A DNA stretch of 11,638 bases from positions 1 to 11,638 of the forward strand of contig CBFGZI010000119.1 of NCBI GenBank assembly GCA_965653225.1, read 5' to 3'. The DNA comes from JALZDI01 sp965653225. GTDB taxonomy: Bacteria; Actinomycetota; Actinomycetes; Propionibacteriales; Nocardioidaceae. The notes below the pieces were generated by a model. It did no database searches, had not been told where the DNA came from, and saw nothing but the letters and a program-made list of their open reading frames with translations. Position numbers and translations under genes: made by a program. Shown here piece by piece: positions 1 to 7,586 of this stretch; the stretch's first letter is position 1, and each line of letters begins with the position of its first letter.

Positions 1-96
1 GCGTCAATCCGTCGACAAGAACGGAGCCTGTCCGCAGATACTTTGACGCGTCACGAGGAGGGTGGCCGGGAATTGTGGCGCGTCACCAGGTGGTGG

Positions 97-960
97 CTAC
101 TTGAGGAGGCGGGAGAGGCGGCGGTCGGCGAGCGGCTTGCCACCGGTCTGGCAGGTCGGGCAGTACTGCAGGGCCCGGTCGGCGAAGGACACCTCGCGGA
201 TCGTGTCGCCGCACACGGGACAGGCCTCGCCGGCGCGGCCGTGCACCCGCAGCCCGGTCTTCTTCTCCGCCTTCAGCTCGCTGGCCGCCAGGCCCTGCGA
301 GCGCGCGATCGCGTCGCCGAGCACGTCCCGGATGGCGGCGTACAGCGTCTCCACCTCGGCGTCGGTCAGCGAGCTGCTGGCCTTGTACGGCGAGAGCTTG
401 GCCGCGTGCAGGACCTCGTCGGAGTACGCGTTGCCGATGCCGGCCACGACCGACTGGTCGCGCAGCGTCCCCTTGATCTGCGCCCGCCCGGCCGCGGTGA
501 GGATGCCGCGCAGCCGCTCGGACGTGAACTCCGCGTCGAGCGGGTCGGGGCCCAGGCTGGCGATGCCGGGAACCTCCTCGACCGAGCGCACGACGTAGAT
601 CGCGAGCCGCTTCTGCGTGCCCGCCTCGGTCACGTCGAAGCCGGTGTCGTCGTCGAGCACCACCCGGGCCGCCTGCGGCCCCTTGCCCGGCCGCATCGGG
701 GTCTTCGGGATCTGGTCGCGCCAGCGCACCCATCCCCCGCGGGCAAGGTGCATCACCAGGTGCAGCCCGGATGCCTCGACGTCGAGGAACTTGCCGTGCC
801 GGTGGACGCCGTCGACCAGCAGGCCCTGCAGGGCGGTGACGGGCGGGTCGAAGGTCTTCAGGGCGCTGAACGCCGCGACCTCGACGCGGGCGATGGCGCG
901 GTCGGCCAGCCGGACGTTCAGGTCGTCGACCAGCGCCTGCACCTCAGGTAGCTCGGGCAC
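97..960 (-). CDS. Fpg/Nei-family DNA glycosylase / AP lyase
   Basis: Base-excision repair enzyme that removes oxidised bases and nicks the abasic site. The 287-residue product has the family layout. The start is a GTG placed so that, after Met removal, the N-terminus is PELPEV, with Pro2 as Schiff-base nucleophile and Glu3 as acid. The conserved Lys57 lies in HGKFLD, the helix-two-turn-helix Asn177 in IGNAYSDE, and a C-terminal zinc finger uses Cys247, Cys250, Cys267 and Cys270 with Arg262 in its hairpin. The open frame runs upstream for 136 codons, but PELPEV fixes the start. Departures from classical MutM: the HLGMSG segment that supplies the void-filling Met reads HLARGGW (residues 71-77), and the finger has DRAL where MutM has GRAT. 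It is therefore probably one of the actinobacterial Fpg/Nei paralogues, and 8-oxoguanine specificity is not assured. It lies 94 bp downstream of aat on the same strand, so co-transcription is possible. Confidence 0.93.
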   Translation of the reverse strand: MPELPEVQALVDDLNVRLADRAIARVEVAAFSALKTFDPPVTALQGLLVDGVHRHGKFLDVEASGLHLVMHLARGGWVRWRDQIPKTPMRPGKGPQAARVVLDDDTGFDVTEAGTQKRLAIYVVRSVEEVPGIASLGPDPLDAEFTSERLRGILTAAGRAQIKGTLRDQSVVAGIGNAYSDEVLHAAKLSPYKASSSLTDAEVETLYAAIRDVLGDAIARSQGLAASELKAEKKTGLRVHGRAGEACPVCGDTIREVSFADRALQYCPTCQTGGKPLADRRLSRLLK

Positions 961-983
961 CCCACCAGTATTGCGGGAAGCGC

Positions 984-1045
984 CAGCCCAGTCCCGCAGC
1001 CCAGTCCCGCAGCCCGGTCCCACCGGCGCAGTCCCACCGGCGCAG
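984..1045. repeat. GC-rich short tandem repeats between aat and the glycosylase gene
   Basis: Two adjoining tandem arrays. CAGCCCAGTCCCG occurs at 984-996 and exactly again at 997-1009, with a third copy carrying two changes at 1010-1022. GTCCCACCGGCGCA occurs at 1017-1030 and exactly again at 1031-1044. Together they fill most of the 94-bp gap. They probably arose by replication slippage. They would be transcribed into the leader of the glycosylase mRNA if it shares a transcript with aat. Confidence 0.8.
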
Positions 1046-1054
1046 GCTCGGCAC

Positions 1055-1729
1055 TCAGCCGGAGAAGACCTCCGGCAGCGGCAGCGCGAGCGCCTTCTCC
1101 AGCCGGGCGAGGTAGTCGCGGCGCGGGATCTCCAGCACGCCCAGCCGGGCCAGGTGGGGTGTCTGCCACTGCACGTCGACCAGCCGCTCGCCGACGTGCT
1201 CGTCGGACAGCGCCCGCACCAGCGCCACCAGCGCGACCTTGGACGCGTCGCGCTGGAGGTGGAACATCGACTCCCCCGCGAACAGGCCGCCGACGGCCAC
1301 GCCGTACAGCCCGCCCGCCAGGGCGCCGTCACGGTCGTAGGCCTCGACCGAGTGCGCCCAGCCGTCATGGTGCAGCCGCGTGTAGGCCTCGATGATCTCC
1401 TGGGTGATCCAGCCCCCGTCGCGCGCGGGGTCGGCGCAGGAGCGGATCACGGCGCCGAAGTCGGAGTCGACGCGGATGTCGTACTTCGCGCACGACTGGC
1501 GCAGCGACCGGCTCACCCGCAGGCCGTCCAGCGGCAGCACGCCGCGCTGCGCCGGCGACCACCACAGCATCGCGCGGCTGTCGGGGATCGGCATCGGGAA
1601 CAGCCCCCCGCGGTAGGCCGCGAGCAGCGTGCCGGGCTCGAGATCGGCCCCGCTGCCGACCAGGTCGTCGTCGCCGGCCAGGTCGGGCGAGGGCATCTCC
1701 CACTGCGTCTGCGGGGGCTCGGTCGGCAC
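1055..1729 (-). CDS. aat: Leucyl/phenylalanyl-tRNA-protein transferase
   Basis: Transfers Leu or Phe from aminoacyl-tRNA to proteins with N-terminal Arg or Lys, creating N-degrons for ClpS/Clp protease in the cytosol. The 224 residues cover the full family length. Visible family motifs are GTLLAAYRGGLFPMP (33-47), MLWWSP (54-59), WITQEIIEAY (107-116), GGLYGVAVGGLFAGESMF (139-156), LVDVQ (183-187) and a LGVLEIPRRDYL block (196-207). Glu153 and Asp185 correspond to the catalytic-region Glu156 and Asp186 of the E. coli enzyme. The start is GTG at 1729. An in-frame stop lies a short way upstream with no other start codon between, and the N-terminus PTEPPQTQW is typical of actinobacterial Aat. No strong ribosome binding site sits at ideal spacing; the purine run GGGGGAGG is about 20 bases upstream. 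Confidence 0.96.
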   Translation of the reverse strand: MPTEPPQTQWEMPSPDLAGDDDLVGSGADLEPGTLLAAYRGGLFPMPIPDSRAMLWWSPAQRGVLPLDGLRVSRSLRQSCAKYDIRVDSDFGAVIRSCADPARDGGWITQEIIEAYTRLHHDGWAHSVEAYDRDGALAGGLYGVAVGGLFAGESMFHLQRDASKVALVALVRALSDEHVGERLVDVQWQTPHLARLGVLEIPRRDYLARLEKALALPLPEVFSG

Positions 1730-1770
1730 CTGCCAATGGTGCCACCAGCCTCCCCCGTCGCAGCCGCCGA

Positions 1771-1795
1771 CCGCTCACCAGCGGCTCCGTACACT
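1771..1795 (+). promoter_or_regulatory. Candidate promoter and small inverted repeat ahead of the EcsC-family gene
   Basis: TACACT at 1790-1795 fits the actinobacterial TAnnnT -10 element and would give a leader of about 30 bases before the ATG at 1833. No convincing -35 hexamer is present. The inverted repeat CCGCT-cacc-AGCGG (1771-1784) lies just upstream of the -10, where a repressor could act. This is a pattern match only. Confidence 0.3.
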
Positions 1796-1832
1796 TTCAG
1801 CGGCAGGCAACCTCGAGGGGAGACGGACCAGC

Positions 1833-2516
1833 ATGGGCGTTGGCGGTCGTATCGGCAGGGCGCTGGTGCCGCTGGGCGCCAAGGTCGCCCCCAAGCAGGC
1901 GTCCGGCTTCGTCCGGCAGATCCTCGACCTGGCCATCGACGGCTACGGCCGCTACCCCGGGGCCGCCGAGGCGGGGAACCGCCGGCTGCGCGCGACCGGC
2001 GGCAACGTCGACCAGGCCATCCACGACGTGATCGAGACGCACGTCCGCCTGGCCGGCGTGCAGGGCTTCGTCACCAGCATCGGCGGCGTGGTGACGCTGG
2101 CGGTGACCATCCCGGCCAACGTCGCGGGGCTGGCGATCCTGCAGTGCCACATGGTCGCGACGATCGCGCACCTGCGCGGCTACGACCTCGACGACGCACG
2201 CGTGCGCAACGCCGTGGTCGCCTGCATGCTCGGCGACGAGGGCGTACGCAACCTCGTCCGGCACAAGCGGCTCCCGTCGTCCCCGATGGGCATCGCCACG
2301 GCACCCGCCTACGACCCCGCCCTCGACCAGCGGATCGCGCAGGAGGTCACCCAGGAGCTGCTCGCCAAGGTGGGCGGCAGGCGGATGGCCGTCGCGGTGA
2401 CCCGCAAGATCCCCGTCGTCGGCGGCGGCGTCGGCGCGCTCAGCGACGGCTACGCCACCTGGCGGGTCGGTCGCTACGCCGAGAAGGCGCTGCTCACGCG
2501 CGGGCGGCGGCGCTGA
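1833..2516 (+). CDS. EcsC-family protein
   Basis: Complete 227-residue product of the EcsC family. The name comes from the third gene of the Bacillus ecs ABC-transporter locus, and the biochemical role is unknown. Recognised from overall composition and segments: a hydrophobic Gly-rich helix around residues 75-103 (FVTSIGGVVTLAVTIPANVAGL), followed by QCHMVATIAHLRGYDLDD (104-121), a short helix VRNAVVACMLGDEG (124-137), and a C-terminal AVAVTRKIPVVGGGVGALSD block (185-205) ahead of a basic tail. The hydrophobic stretches suggest membrane association without a signal peptide. The start is fixed by a GAGGGGAGA ribosome binding site at 1815-1823, about 9 bases before the ATG. The gene is divergent from aat and convergent with the amine-oxidase operon (57-bp gap). 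No ABC-transporter genes are adjacent, so context adds nothing on function. Confidence 0.8.
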   Translation: MGVGGRIGRALVPLGAKVAPKQASGFVRQILDLAIDGYGRYPGAAEAGNRRLRATGGNVDQAIHDVIETHVRLAGVQGFVTSIGGVVTLAVTIPANVAGLAILQCHMVATIAHLRGYDLDDARVRNAVVACMLGDEGVRNLVRHKRLPSSPMGIATAPAYDPALDQRIAQEVTQELLAKVGGRRMAVAVTRKIPVVGGGVGALSDGYATWRVGRYAEKALLTRGRRR

Positions 2517-2525
2517 CCCGACGCG

Positions 2526-2540
2526 CCGCGCCCACCGCGG
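2526..2540. terminator. Weak hairpin in the convergent gap (possible terminator)
   Basis: CCGCG-cccac-CGCGG forms a five-base-pair GC stem in the 57-bp gap between the convergent EcsC gene and the amine-oxidase gene. The position suits a shared terminator. The stem is short and no U-tract follows, so support is poor. Confidence 0.2.
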
Positions 2541-2573
2541 TCGACGCCTGCCCTCGCGACAGCAGGGACCCGC

Positions 2574-4547
2574 TCAGCCCGACCCGTCCAGGTCGCACTC
2601 GTGTGCGCCGTGTGGACTCGGCGCCACATCCAGCGCGGGGTTGCGGTCGAAGAACCCGAACGGCTTGAGCCAGAACGACACCGAGTCCACGGGCATGACC
2701 GGCCAGTCCTCGGGCCGGGTGATGTGGTGGATCCCGAAGACGTACCACAGCACCACGTCGGCGTCCTCGATGTTCCGGTTCTGCTCGGTCCAGACCGGCA
2801 GGCCCTTGTCGTCCTTGCTCTGGTTGCAGAACTCCCCGCACGGCCAGCGCTCGTCCCGGTCGTACGCGGTGACCCACAGGTTGTGCCCGATCACCTCGGC
2901 GCGCTGGAAGACCGGCGAGCTCGGGTCGAGCATGGACGGGAAGCAGCCGCTGGGCACCAGCTTGTAGCCCACCGACCTGCCCAGGCCGTTCTTGCTGCCG
3001 TCGTTCACCACCTTCCACTGCCGCTGGGTCTCCCAGGAGTAGTCCTGCTTGCCCTCCGACTCCGTGCGCAGCGGCTCCTCGTGCTGCACCAGGGCCAGGC
3101 CGTACGGGTTGTCCGGGCCGACCGGCGGCGGCCGCGACTCCGACATGTAGACGGTGTTGTTCTCGCCGTCGACGTCGAGGTCGAGGCGGGCCACCAGGAA
3201 GTGCTGGTGGTACGGCGCATAGGTGCGGTCGTCGACCAGCGTGCCGTACGGCGGCTGCTGCCCCTCCGGGAAGTGCGAGACCACCATGATGCCGGTGGCG
3301 CGGACCTCGCACTCGATGTTGCCGTCCTGGTAGAAGCGCCAGTAGACGAGGTACTCGTAGTTGGCGACGGTCGCGTGGGCCGACACCACGAGCCGCCGCA
3401 TCCGGCGCACCTCGGCGCCGGAGACCTCGTCGACGTGCTTCCACAGGACGGCGTTGTCCTCCTCGTGGATGCAGATCGCGTTGCGGATCGTGTACGGCTC
3501 GCCCTTGGTGTCGTGCAGCTCGGCGTCGACGTAGGTGATCTCGCCGAGGCAGTCACAGCCCAGCTCCAGCGAGGTGGTCATGAAGCCCAGACCCCACTCG
3601 CCGACGTCGTACGCCGTGCGCCGGTAGTGGTCGTTGGTCGGGTCGCGGTACGGCACGACCATCTCCGCGAACGACAGCCGGTGCGCGATCGGGCGGACCC
3701 TTCCGCCGTCCTCGTAGCCGACGGTGTGGATGACCGGTCCCTCGCGGTAGTTGAAGCCCAGCCGCATCGACCAGTTCTGCCACTTCAGCAGGTAGCCGTC
3801 GAGGGTGAACGACACCCCGTCGGGCTGGTGGATCTCCAGCGGCCGCAGGTCGTCGCGCTGCCGCAGCCCGGGCACGCGGGACGGCGTGTACTCACCCATG
3901 CTGTTCGGCTTTTCGACCGCGAACGTGTCCTCGATCTCCAGCAGCTCCATCGTGTTCAGGTCGACCACGCAGTGGAAGCCGTTGACCGGGTTCGCGTACG
4001 GGTTGGAGCCCTCGTCGATGCGGTACCACGTGTCGGTCCACCCGACCCGGCGGCCGTGGTACCGCTCGGGGATCAGCGCGTGCCCGTACGTCCAGGTGTC
4101 CATCAGCACCTTGGACATGTCGGTGATCCCGCGCTTGGCGAGGCTGGCGATGATGTCGGGGTGCCGGCGCAGCGCCTCGTCGGCCTCGTGGAACTCGTCG
4201 AGGGTCATGTTGGGCTGCTCGCCCACGACCTCGGTCCACGCGAGCACGCGGTCCTCGGTCAGCGACACGGTCGCCTTGAACACCCGGCCGCCGTCGCGGT
4301 TCCAGCAGACCACCAGCGCCTCGCGCACGATGGGGTCGCCGGCGACGAAGAGGCGGACGATCTCCTTCGACGGCTCACGCAGCTCGATGGAGGCGATCCG
4401 CCACCGGTCGCCGACGCCCTTGTCGCGTTTCAGGATCTGCGCCGCCGCACGGAACTCGTCGCCGGACAGCGGGTCGAGCGGGTGCGCAGAACCGTGCCCG
4501 CCGGCCCGGCCGCCGGCGATCTTCTCGTTGCTCACCGCGGCGGCCAC
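2574..4547 (-). CDS. Copper-containing primary amine oxidase (topaquinone enzyme)
   Basis: Oxidises primary amines to aldehydes, releasing ammonia and hydrogen peroxide. The 657-residue product matches bacterial copper amine oxidases in length. The cofactor precursor is Tyr397 in the NYEY motif (396-399), self-processed to topaquinone. Copper ligands are His447 and His449 (YHQHF) and His608 (IHHITRPEDWPVMP). The catalytic base is Asp314 in AYDVGEWGLG. Spacings between these residues agree within one residue with the Arthrobacter globiformis phenylethylamine oxidase. Cys331 and Cys333 lie in the region of the family's conserved cysteines. No signal peptide is seen, so it should be cytosolic. 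The GTG start lies three bases after the dehydrogenase stop, with GGGAG about 8 bases upstream, indicating translational coupling. A GTG four codons in is an alternative. Substrate (histamine, phenylethylamine, tyramine, agmatine or a diamine) cannot be read from sequence. It is the last gene of the operon. Confidence 0.96.
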   Translation of the reverse strand: MAAAVSNEKIAGGRAGGHGSAHPLDPLSGDEFRAAAQILKRDKGVGDRWRIASIELREPSKEIVRLFVAGDPIVREALVVCWNRDGGRVFKATVSLTEDRVLAWTEVVGEQPNMTLDEFHEADEALRRHPDIIASLAKRGITDMSKVLMDTWTYGHALIPERYHGRRVGWTDTWYRIDEGSNPYANPVNGFHCVVDLNTMELLEIEDTFAVEKPNSMGEYTPSRVPGLRQRDDLRPLEIHQPDGVSFTLDGYLLKWQNWSMRLGFNYREGPVIHTVGYEDGGRVRPIAHRLSFAEMVVPYRDPTNDHYRRTAYDVGEWGLGFMTTSLELGCDCLGEITYVDAELHDTKGEPYTIRNAICIHEEDNAVLWKHVDEVSGAEVRRMRRLVVSAHATVANYEYLVYWRFYQDGNIECEVRATGIMVVSHFPEGQQPPYGTLVDDRTYAPYHQHFLVARLDLDVDGENNTVYMSESRPPPVGPDNPYGLALVQHEEPLRTESEGKQDYSWETQRQWKVVNDGSKNGLGRSVGYKLVPSGCFPSMLDPSSPVFQRAEVIGHNLWVTAYDRDERWPCGEFCNQSKDDKGLPVWTEQNRNIEDADVVLWYVFGIHHITRPEDWPVMPVDSVSFWLKPFGFFDRNPALDVAPSPHGAHECDLDGSG

Positions 4548-4550
4548 GGG

Positions 4551-6002
4551 TCAGCTCCCGTTCTCGATGTACGACATCACGTGCTTGACCTCCGTGTACT
4601 CCTCCATCGAGTACATCGACAGGTCCTTGCCGTACCCGGAGTGCTTGACGCCGCCGTGCGGCATCTCGGCCACCAGCGGGATGTGGCAGTTGATCCAGAC
4701 GCAGCCGAAGTCGAGGCGGCGGGCCATCCGCAGCGCACGCTGGTGGTCGCGCGTCCACACGCTGGAGGCCAGCCCGTACTGCACCCCGTTCGCCCAGCGC
4801 AGGGCCTCGTCCTCGTCGGTGAACCGCTGGACGGTGAGCACCGGCCCGAAGATCTCGCTCTGGACCAGCTCGTCGTCCTGGTTGAGCCCGTCGATGACGG
4901 TCGGGGTGTAGTAGTAGCCCTTCTCCCCCGCCTTCTCGCCCCCGGTGACCAGTCGCGAGTGCCCGGGCGCCCGCTCGACCAGGCCGGTCACGTGCGAGAG
5001 CTGGTTCGGGTTGTTCAGCGGCCCGATGTAGAAGGAGTCGTCCTCCTGCTCCTCACGGGAGTACTTGATCTGCCGTGCCGCCTCGGAGAGCCGGTCCACT
5101 ACGTCGTCGTGCACGCGCGGTCCGGCCAGCACACGGGTCGCCGCGGTGCAGTCCTGTCCCGCGTTGAAGTAGCCCGCGATCGAGACGCCCTCGGCGACCG
5201 CGTCGAGGTCCGCGTCGTCGAACACGATGACCGGCGCCTTGCCGCCGAGCTCGAGGTGCACCCGCTTGACGTCGTCGGCGGCCGCGCGCGCGACGGCCAT
5301 GCCCGCTCGCGTGCTGCCGGTGATCGACACCATCCGCGGGATGGGGTGCGACACCAGCTGCGCGCCCGTGTCCCGGTCACCGCATACGACGTTGAACACG
5401 CCGGGCGGGAGGATGTCGGCGAACAGCTCGGCCATGTAGACCGTGCTCGCCGGCGTCGTGTCGGACGGCTTGATCACGATGGTGTTGCCCGCGGCGAGCG
5501 CCGGCGCGAACTTCCAGACCGCCATCATCATCGGGTAGTTCCACGGTGCTACGGAGCCGACGACACCGACGGGCTCGCGCCGGATCCACGAGGTGAAGCC
5601 ACGCATGTACTCCGTGCTCGCCTTGCCCTCGAGCACCCGTGCCGCACCGGCGAAGAACCTGATCTGGTCGGCCATCACCGGCAGCTCCTCGCTGCGGGTC
5701 AGCCCCTTCGGCTTGCCGGTGTTCTCCGACTCGATCGCGACGAGGTCTGCGGCGTGGGACTCGATCGCGTCCGCCATCGCCAGCAGCGCGGTCATCCGCT
5801 CGCCCGGTGTCGTGTCGCGCCACGTCGTGTCGAACGCGTCCTGTGCCGCGTGGAACGCGCGGTCCACGTCCTCCGGCCCGGAGAGGGGCGAGGTCGCGTA
5901 GGCCTCTCCTGTCGCCGGGTTGACGATGTCGATCACGTCCCCCTTGCTGGCGGACACGAACTCGCCGTTGATGAAGTTCTTGAGCTCTCTCTTCTCCGTC
6001 AT
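4551..6002 (-). CDS. Aldehyde dehydrogenase, gamma-aminobutyraldehyde dehydrogenase type
   Basis: NAD(P)-dependent oxidation of an aminoaldehyde to the amino acid, for example 4-aminobutanal to GABA. The 483-residue product carries the full ALDH set: Asn154 in APWNYP, Lys178 in IVIKPSD, FTGS-like ITGS (227-230), Glu251 in LELGGKAP, nucleophile Cys285 in AGQDCTAATR, and Glu383 in SEIFGPV. The C-terminal KHSGYGKDLSMYSMEEYT block (453-470) closely resembles the PatD-type aminobutyraldehyde subgroup, including its SGYGKD signature, and argues for a polyamine-derived aldehyde over a fatty or aromatic one. The ATG at 6002 has GGAGAA five bases upstream. It lies 31 bases after the ATP-grasp gene and 3 bases before the amine-oxidase gene. 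The likely job is to use the aldehyde made by that oxidase. Subfamily confidence is moderate; ALDH assignment is near certain. Confidence 0.95.
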   Translation of the reverse strand: MTEKRELKNFINGEFVSASKGDVIDIVNPATGEAYATSPLSGPEDVDRAFHAAQDAFDTTWRDTTPGERMTALLAMADAIESHAADLVAIESENTGKPKGLTRSEELPVMADQIRFFAGAARVLEGKASTEYMRGFTSWIRREPVGVVGSVAPWNYPMMMAVWKFAPALAAGNTIVIKPSDTTPASTVYMAELFADILPPGVFNVVCGDRDTGAQLVSHPIPRMVSITGSTRAGMAVARAAADDVKRVHLELGGKAPVIVFDDADLDAVAEGVSIAGYFNAGQDCTAATRVLAGPRVHDDVVDRLSEAARQIKYSREEQEDDSFYIGPLNNPNQLSHVTGLVERAPGHSRLVTGGEKAGEKGYYYTPTVIDGLNQDDELVQSEIFGPVLTVQRFTDEDEALRWANGVQYGLASSVWTRDHQRALRMARRLDFGCVWINCHIPLVAEMPHGGVKHSGYGKDLSMYSMEEYTEVKHVMSYIENGS

Positions 6003-6033
6003 CGTTGTTCTCCGTGGATGGGACGGCCCCGCG

Positions 6034-7503
6034 TCAGAACGACGACGGAGCCAGGTAGCTGATCGGCTGGGGGTGGATCTCCTCGCTGACGGGAGTTCCG
6101 ACGTACTGGGACCGGATGCCCGAGATGATCCGGCGGCACCGGTCCGTCAGGTCCTTGGGCTCGTCGGTCTGCAGCCGTCCCTTGGTCACGAGGATGCCGA
6201 GGTCGGCGCCCTTGAACCGGAAGTCGCCGGGTGCGTACACGCGTAGGAAGAAGCACTCGGACTCGTCGTGCAGCGGGTGCCAGTCGGGGGCGACCCGCCG
6301 GAAGGTGAACGTCCCGTCCTCGTGCAGATGCCACTGACCGGTACGGGGAGCCGCCTGGATGCGCTCGAGCCTGTCGTCGGGCTCCTTCATCACCAGCTGG
6401 CTCCACACGTCGACCGCCGCGAGCTCCCGCCACCGCTCGTTGATCTCGTCCACGTCGATGACGTAGTCGACGTCGAGGTACTCGAGCAGGTGGAACAGGA
6501 ACAGCGGGATGTCGGCGTAGGCGCCCGCGGTGACGTTGGTGATCGACGACGCGCCCGAGATCCGCGGGTTCAGCTCGCCGAGGTACACCTCGTCGGTGTC
6601 GAGGTCGACCAGCACGTCGACCTCGAAGAACCCCCGGTAGCCCTCCTTGGCCAGCCGGTCGCCGAGCCGGCGCACGTGCTCGATCGCCCGCGTCCGGTGG
6701 TGGTCGGCCAGCGCGTCCGGGTACAGGTCGTTGCCGCACCAGCCGCCGCGGTACGGCGTGAGCTCCTCGTACCCGGTGAGGTCGGTCATGAACGGGCCCA
6801 CGATCGTGCCGTGGCGGGTGAGCACCGCCTCCACCGCGGCTGCCTTGTGGTTGATCCGCTTCATCACCTTCAGGTCCTCGCCGGTGATGTCGTCCTCGTG
6901 CTCCCGCCAGTCGTCCTCGCTCTTGATGAAGAAGGTCGTCTTGCCCGAGTCGCCGTACGGCGTCTGCACGACCAGGTCGGTGCCGAGGTCGTGCCCGGCC
7001 GCCAGGTCCAGCAGCTCCTTGTAGCTCGAGGCCGTGGAGAGGACATTCGGGACGCTCGGTGCACCCGCCTCGTTGCCCAGGCGGGTGGTGGTGATCTTGG
7101 AGTCCAGGTGCTGACGCAGCGCGTACGGCGGCAGGATCAGGTCGTACCCGAGCTCCTCGCAGATCTGCTCGGTCTCCTCGTCGAAGAAGACCATGCAGAC
7201 CTTGGGGCTGTCTCCCCGGCTGGCGATGAGGTGCTGGACCTCCGGGTTGCGGAGCAGGTGGTTGTTGATCTCCTCGGCGCTCTTGAACTCCACATAGGGC
7301 TTGTGGGCGGGGCTGAACACGTGCGGGTGAGCTCCGTCCCAGGAGTCGTAGTAGGCGATGTAGGAGAAGTTGCGGACCCACCTGTCGAGGCCGAGCAGGT
7401 TGAACGCGGTCGGGCCGAGGAAGAAGACGGGCGTCTCGTTCGTCCGCAGGAACGTGCGGATCTCGGAGATATTGCGCAAGTTGCGGCGAGGGTTGTCGCT
7501 CAT
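6034..7503 (-). CDS. ATP-grasp ligase of unassigned function
   Basis: I do not recognise a characterised family. The 489-residue product has an ATP-grasp core at about residues 130-345. This includes a Gly-rich phosphate loop TPYGDSGKTTFF (181-192), acidic residues in GFFEVDVLVD (Glu294, Asp296), and the metal-binding GELNPRISG block (Glu310, Asn312, Arg314). An N-terminal domain (about 20-120) has FFLGPTAFNLLGLD. A C-terminal region of about 140 residues (345-489), with RVYAPGDFRFKGADLG, is not part of the core fold. Such enzymes activate a carboxylate as acyl-phosphate and usually join it to an amine. There is no biotin-attachment site or carboxyltransferase nearby, so a biotin carboxylase label would be unsafe. 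The ATG at 7503 is chosen because an AGGGGGG ribosome binding site ends about 8 bases upstream; a TTG eight codons earlier would place that site inside the gene. Position between hydrolase and dehydrogenase suggests a role in amine metabolism. Confidence 0.88.
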   Translation of the reverse strand: MSDNPRRNLRNISEIRTFLRTNETPVFFLGPTAFNLLGLDRWVRNFSYIAYYDSWDGAHPHVFSPAHKPYVEFKSAEEINNHLLRNPEVQHLIASRGDSPKVCMVFFDEETEQICEELGYDLILPPYALRQHLDSKITTTRLGNEAGAPSVPNVLSTASSYKELLDLAAGHDLGTDLVVQTPYGDSGKTTFFIKSEDDWREHEDDITGEDLKVMKRINHKAAAVEAVLTRHGTIVGPFMTDLTGYEELTPYRGGWCGNDLYPDALADHHRTRAIEHVRRLGDRLAKEGYRGFFEVDVLVDLDTDEVYLGELNPRISGASSITNVTAGAYADIPLFLFHLLEYLDVDYVIDVDEINERWRELAAVDVWSQLVMKEPDDRLERIQAAPRTGQWHLHEDGTFTFRRVAPDWHPLHDESECFFLRVYAPGDFRFKGADLGILVTKGRLQTDEPKDLTDRCRRIISGIRSQYVGTPVSEEIHPQPISYLAPSSF

Positions 7504-7547
7504 GAAGATGTCCCCCCTTCTGACCAACCCGGGCCGAAGGTACGTCC

Positions 7548-7553
7548 AGCCTA
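7548..7553 (-). promoter_or_regulatory. Candidate -10 element ahead of the ATP-grasp gene
   Basis: On the minus strand TAGGCT matches TAnnnT and would start transcription near 7541, giving a leader of about 37 bases with the ribosome binding site. No good -35 is visible. If real, the last three genes of the operon have an internal promoter, which the unusually large 111-bp gap would allow. Confidence 0.22.
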
Positions 7554-7586
7554 TTCCCGCATAGAGGGCACTGCTACGGCCCGAAC

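Noticed and set aside
1..96. Inverted repeat GCGTCAA (1-7) / TTGACGC (43-49), and imperfect direct repeats starting CGCGTCAC at 47 and 79
   Set aside because: Arms are short with a 35-base loop and the direct copies diverge; nothing else in this 96-bp stretch suggests a gene, RNA or attachment site.
961..1368. A 136-codon N-terminal extension of the DNA glycosylase
   Set aside because: It overlaps aat in another frame, and the conserved N-terminal Pro-Glu catalytic motif requires the start at 960.
617..2668. A 683-codon plus-strand open frame across the glycosylase, aat and EcsC genes
   Set aside because: Low-complexity Arg/Pro/Ala-rich product, antisense to two real genes and out of frame with the EcsC gene.
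2601..6062. A 1153-codon plus-strand open frame spanning the amine-oxidase and dehydrogenase genes
   Set aside because: It lies antisense to two clearly recognised enzymes, has Val/Arg/Asp/His-rich composition with no motif, and is the usual stop-free shadow of GC-rich codon use.
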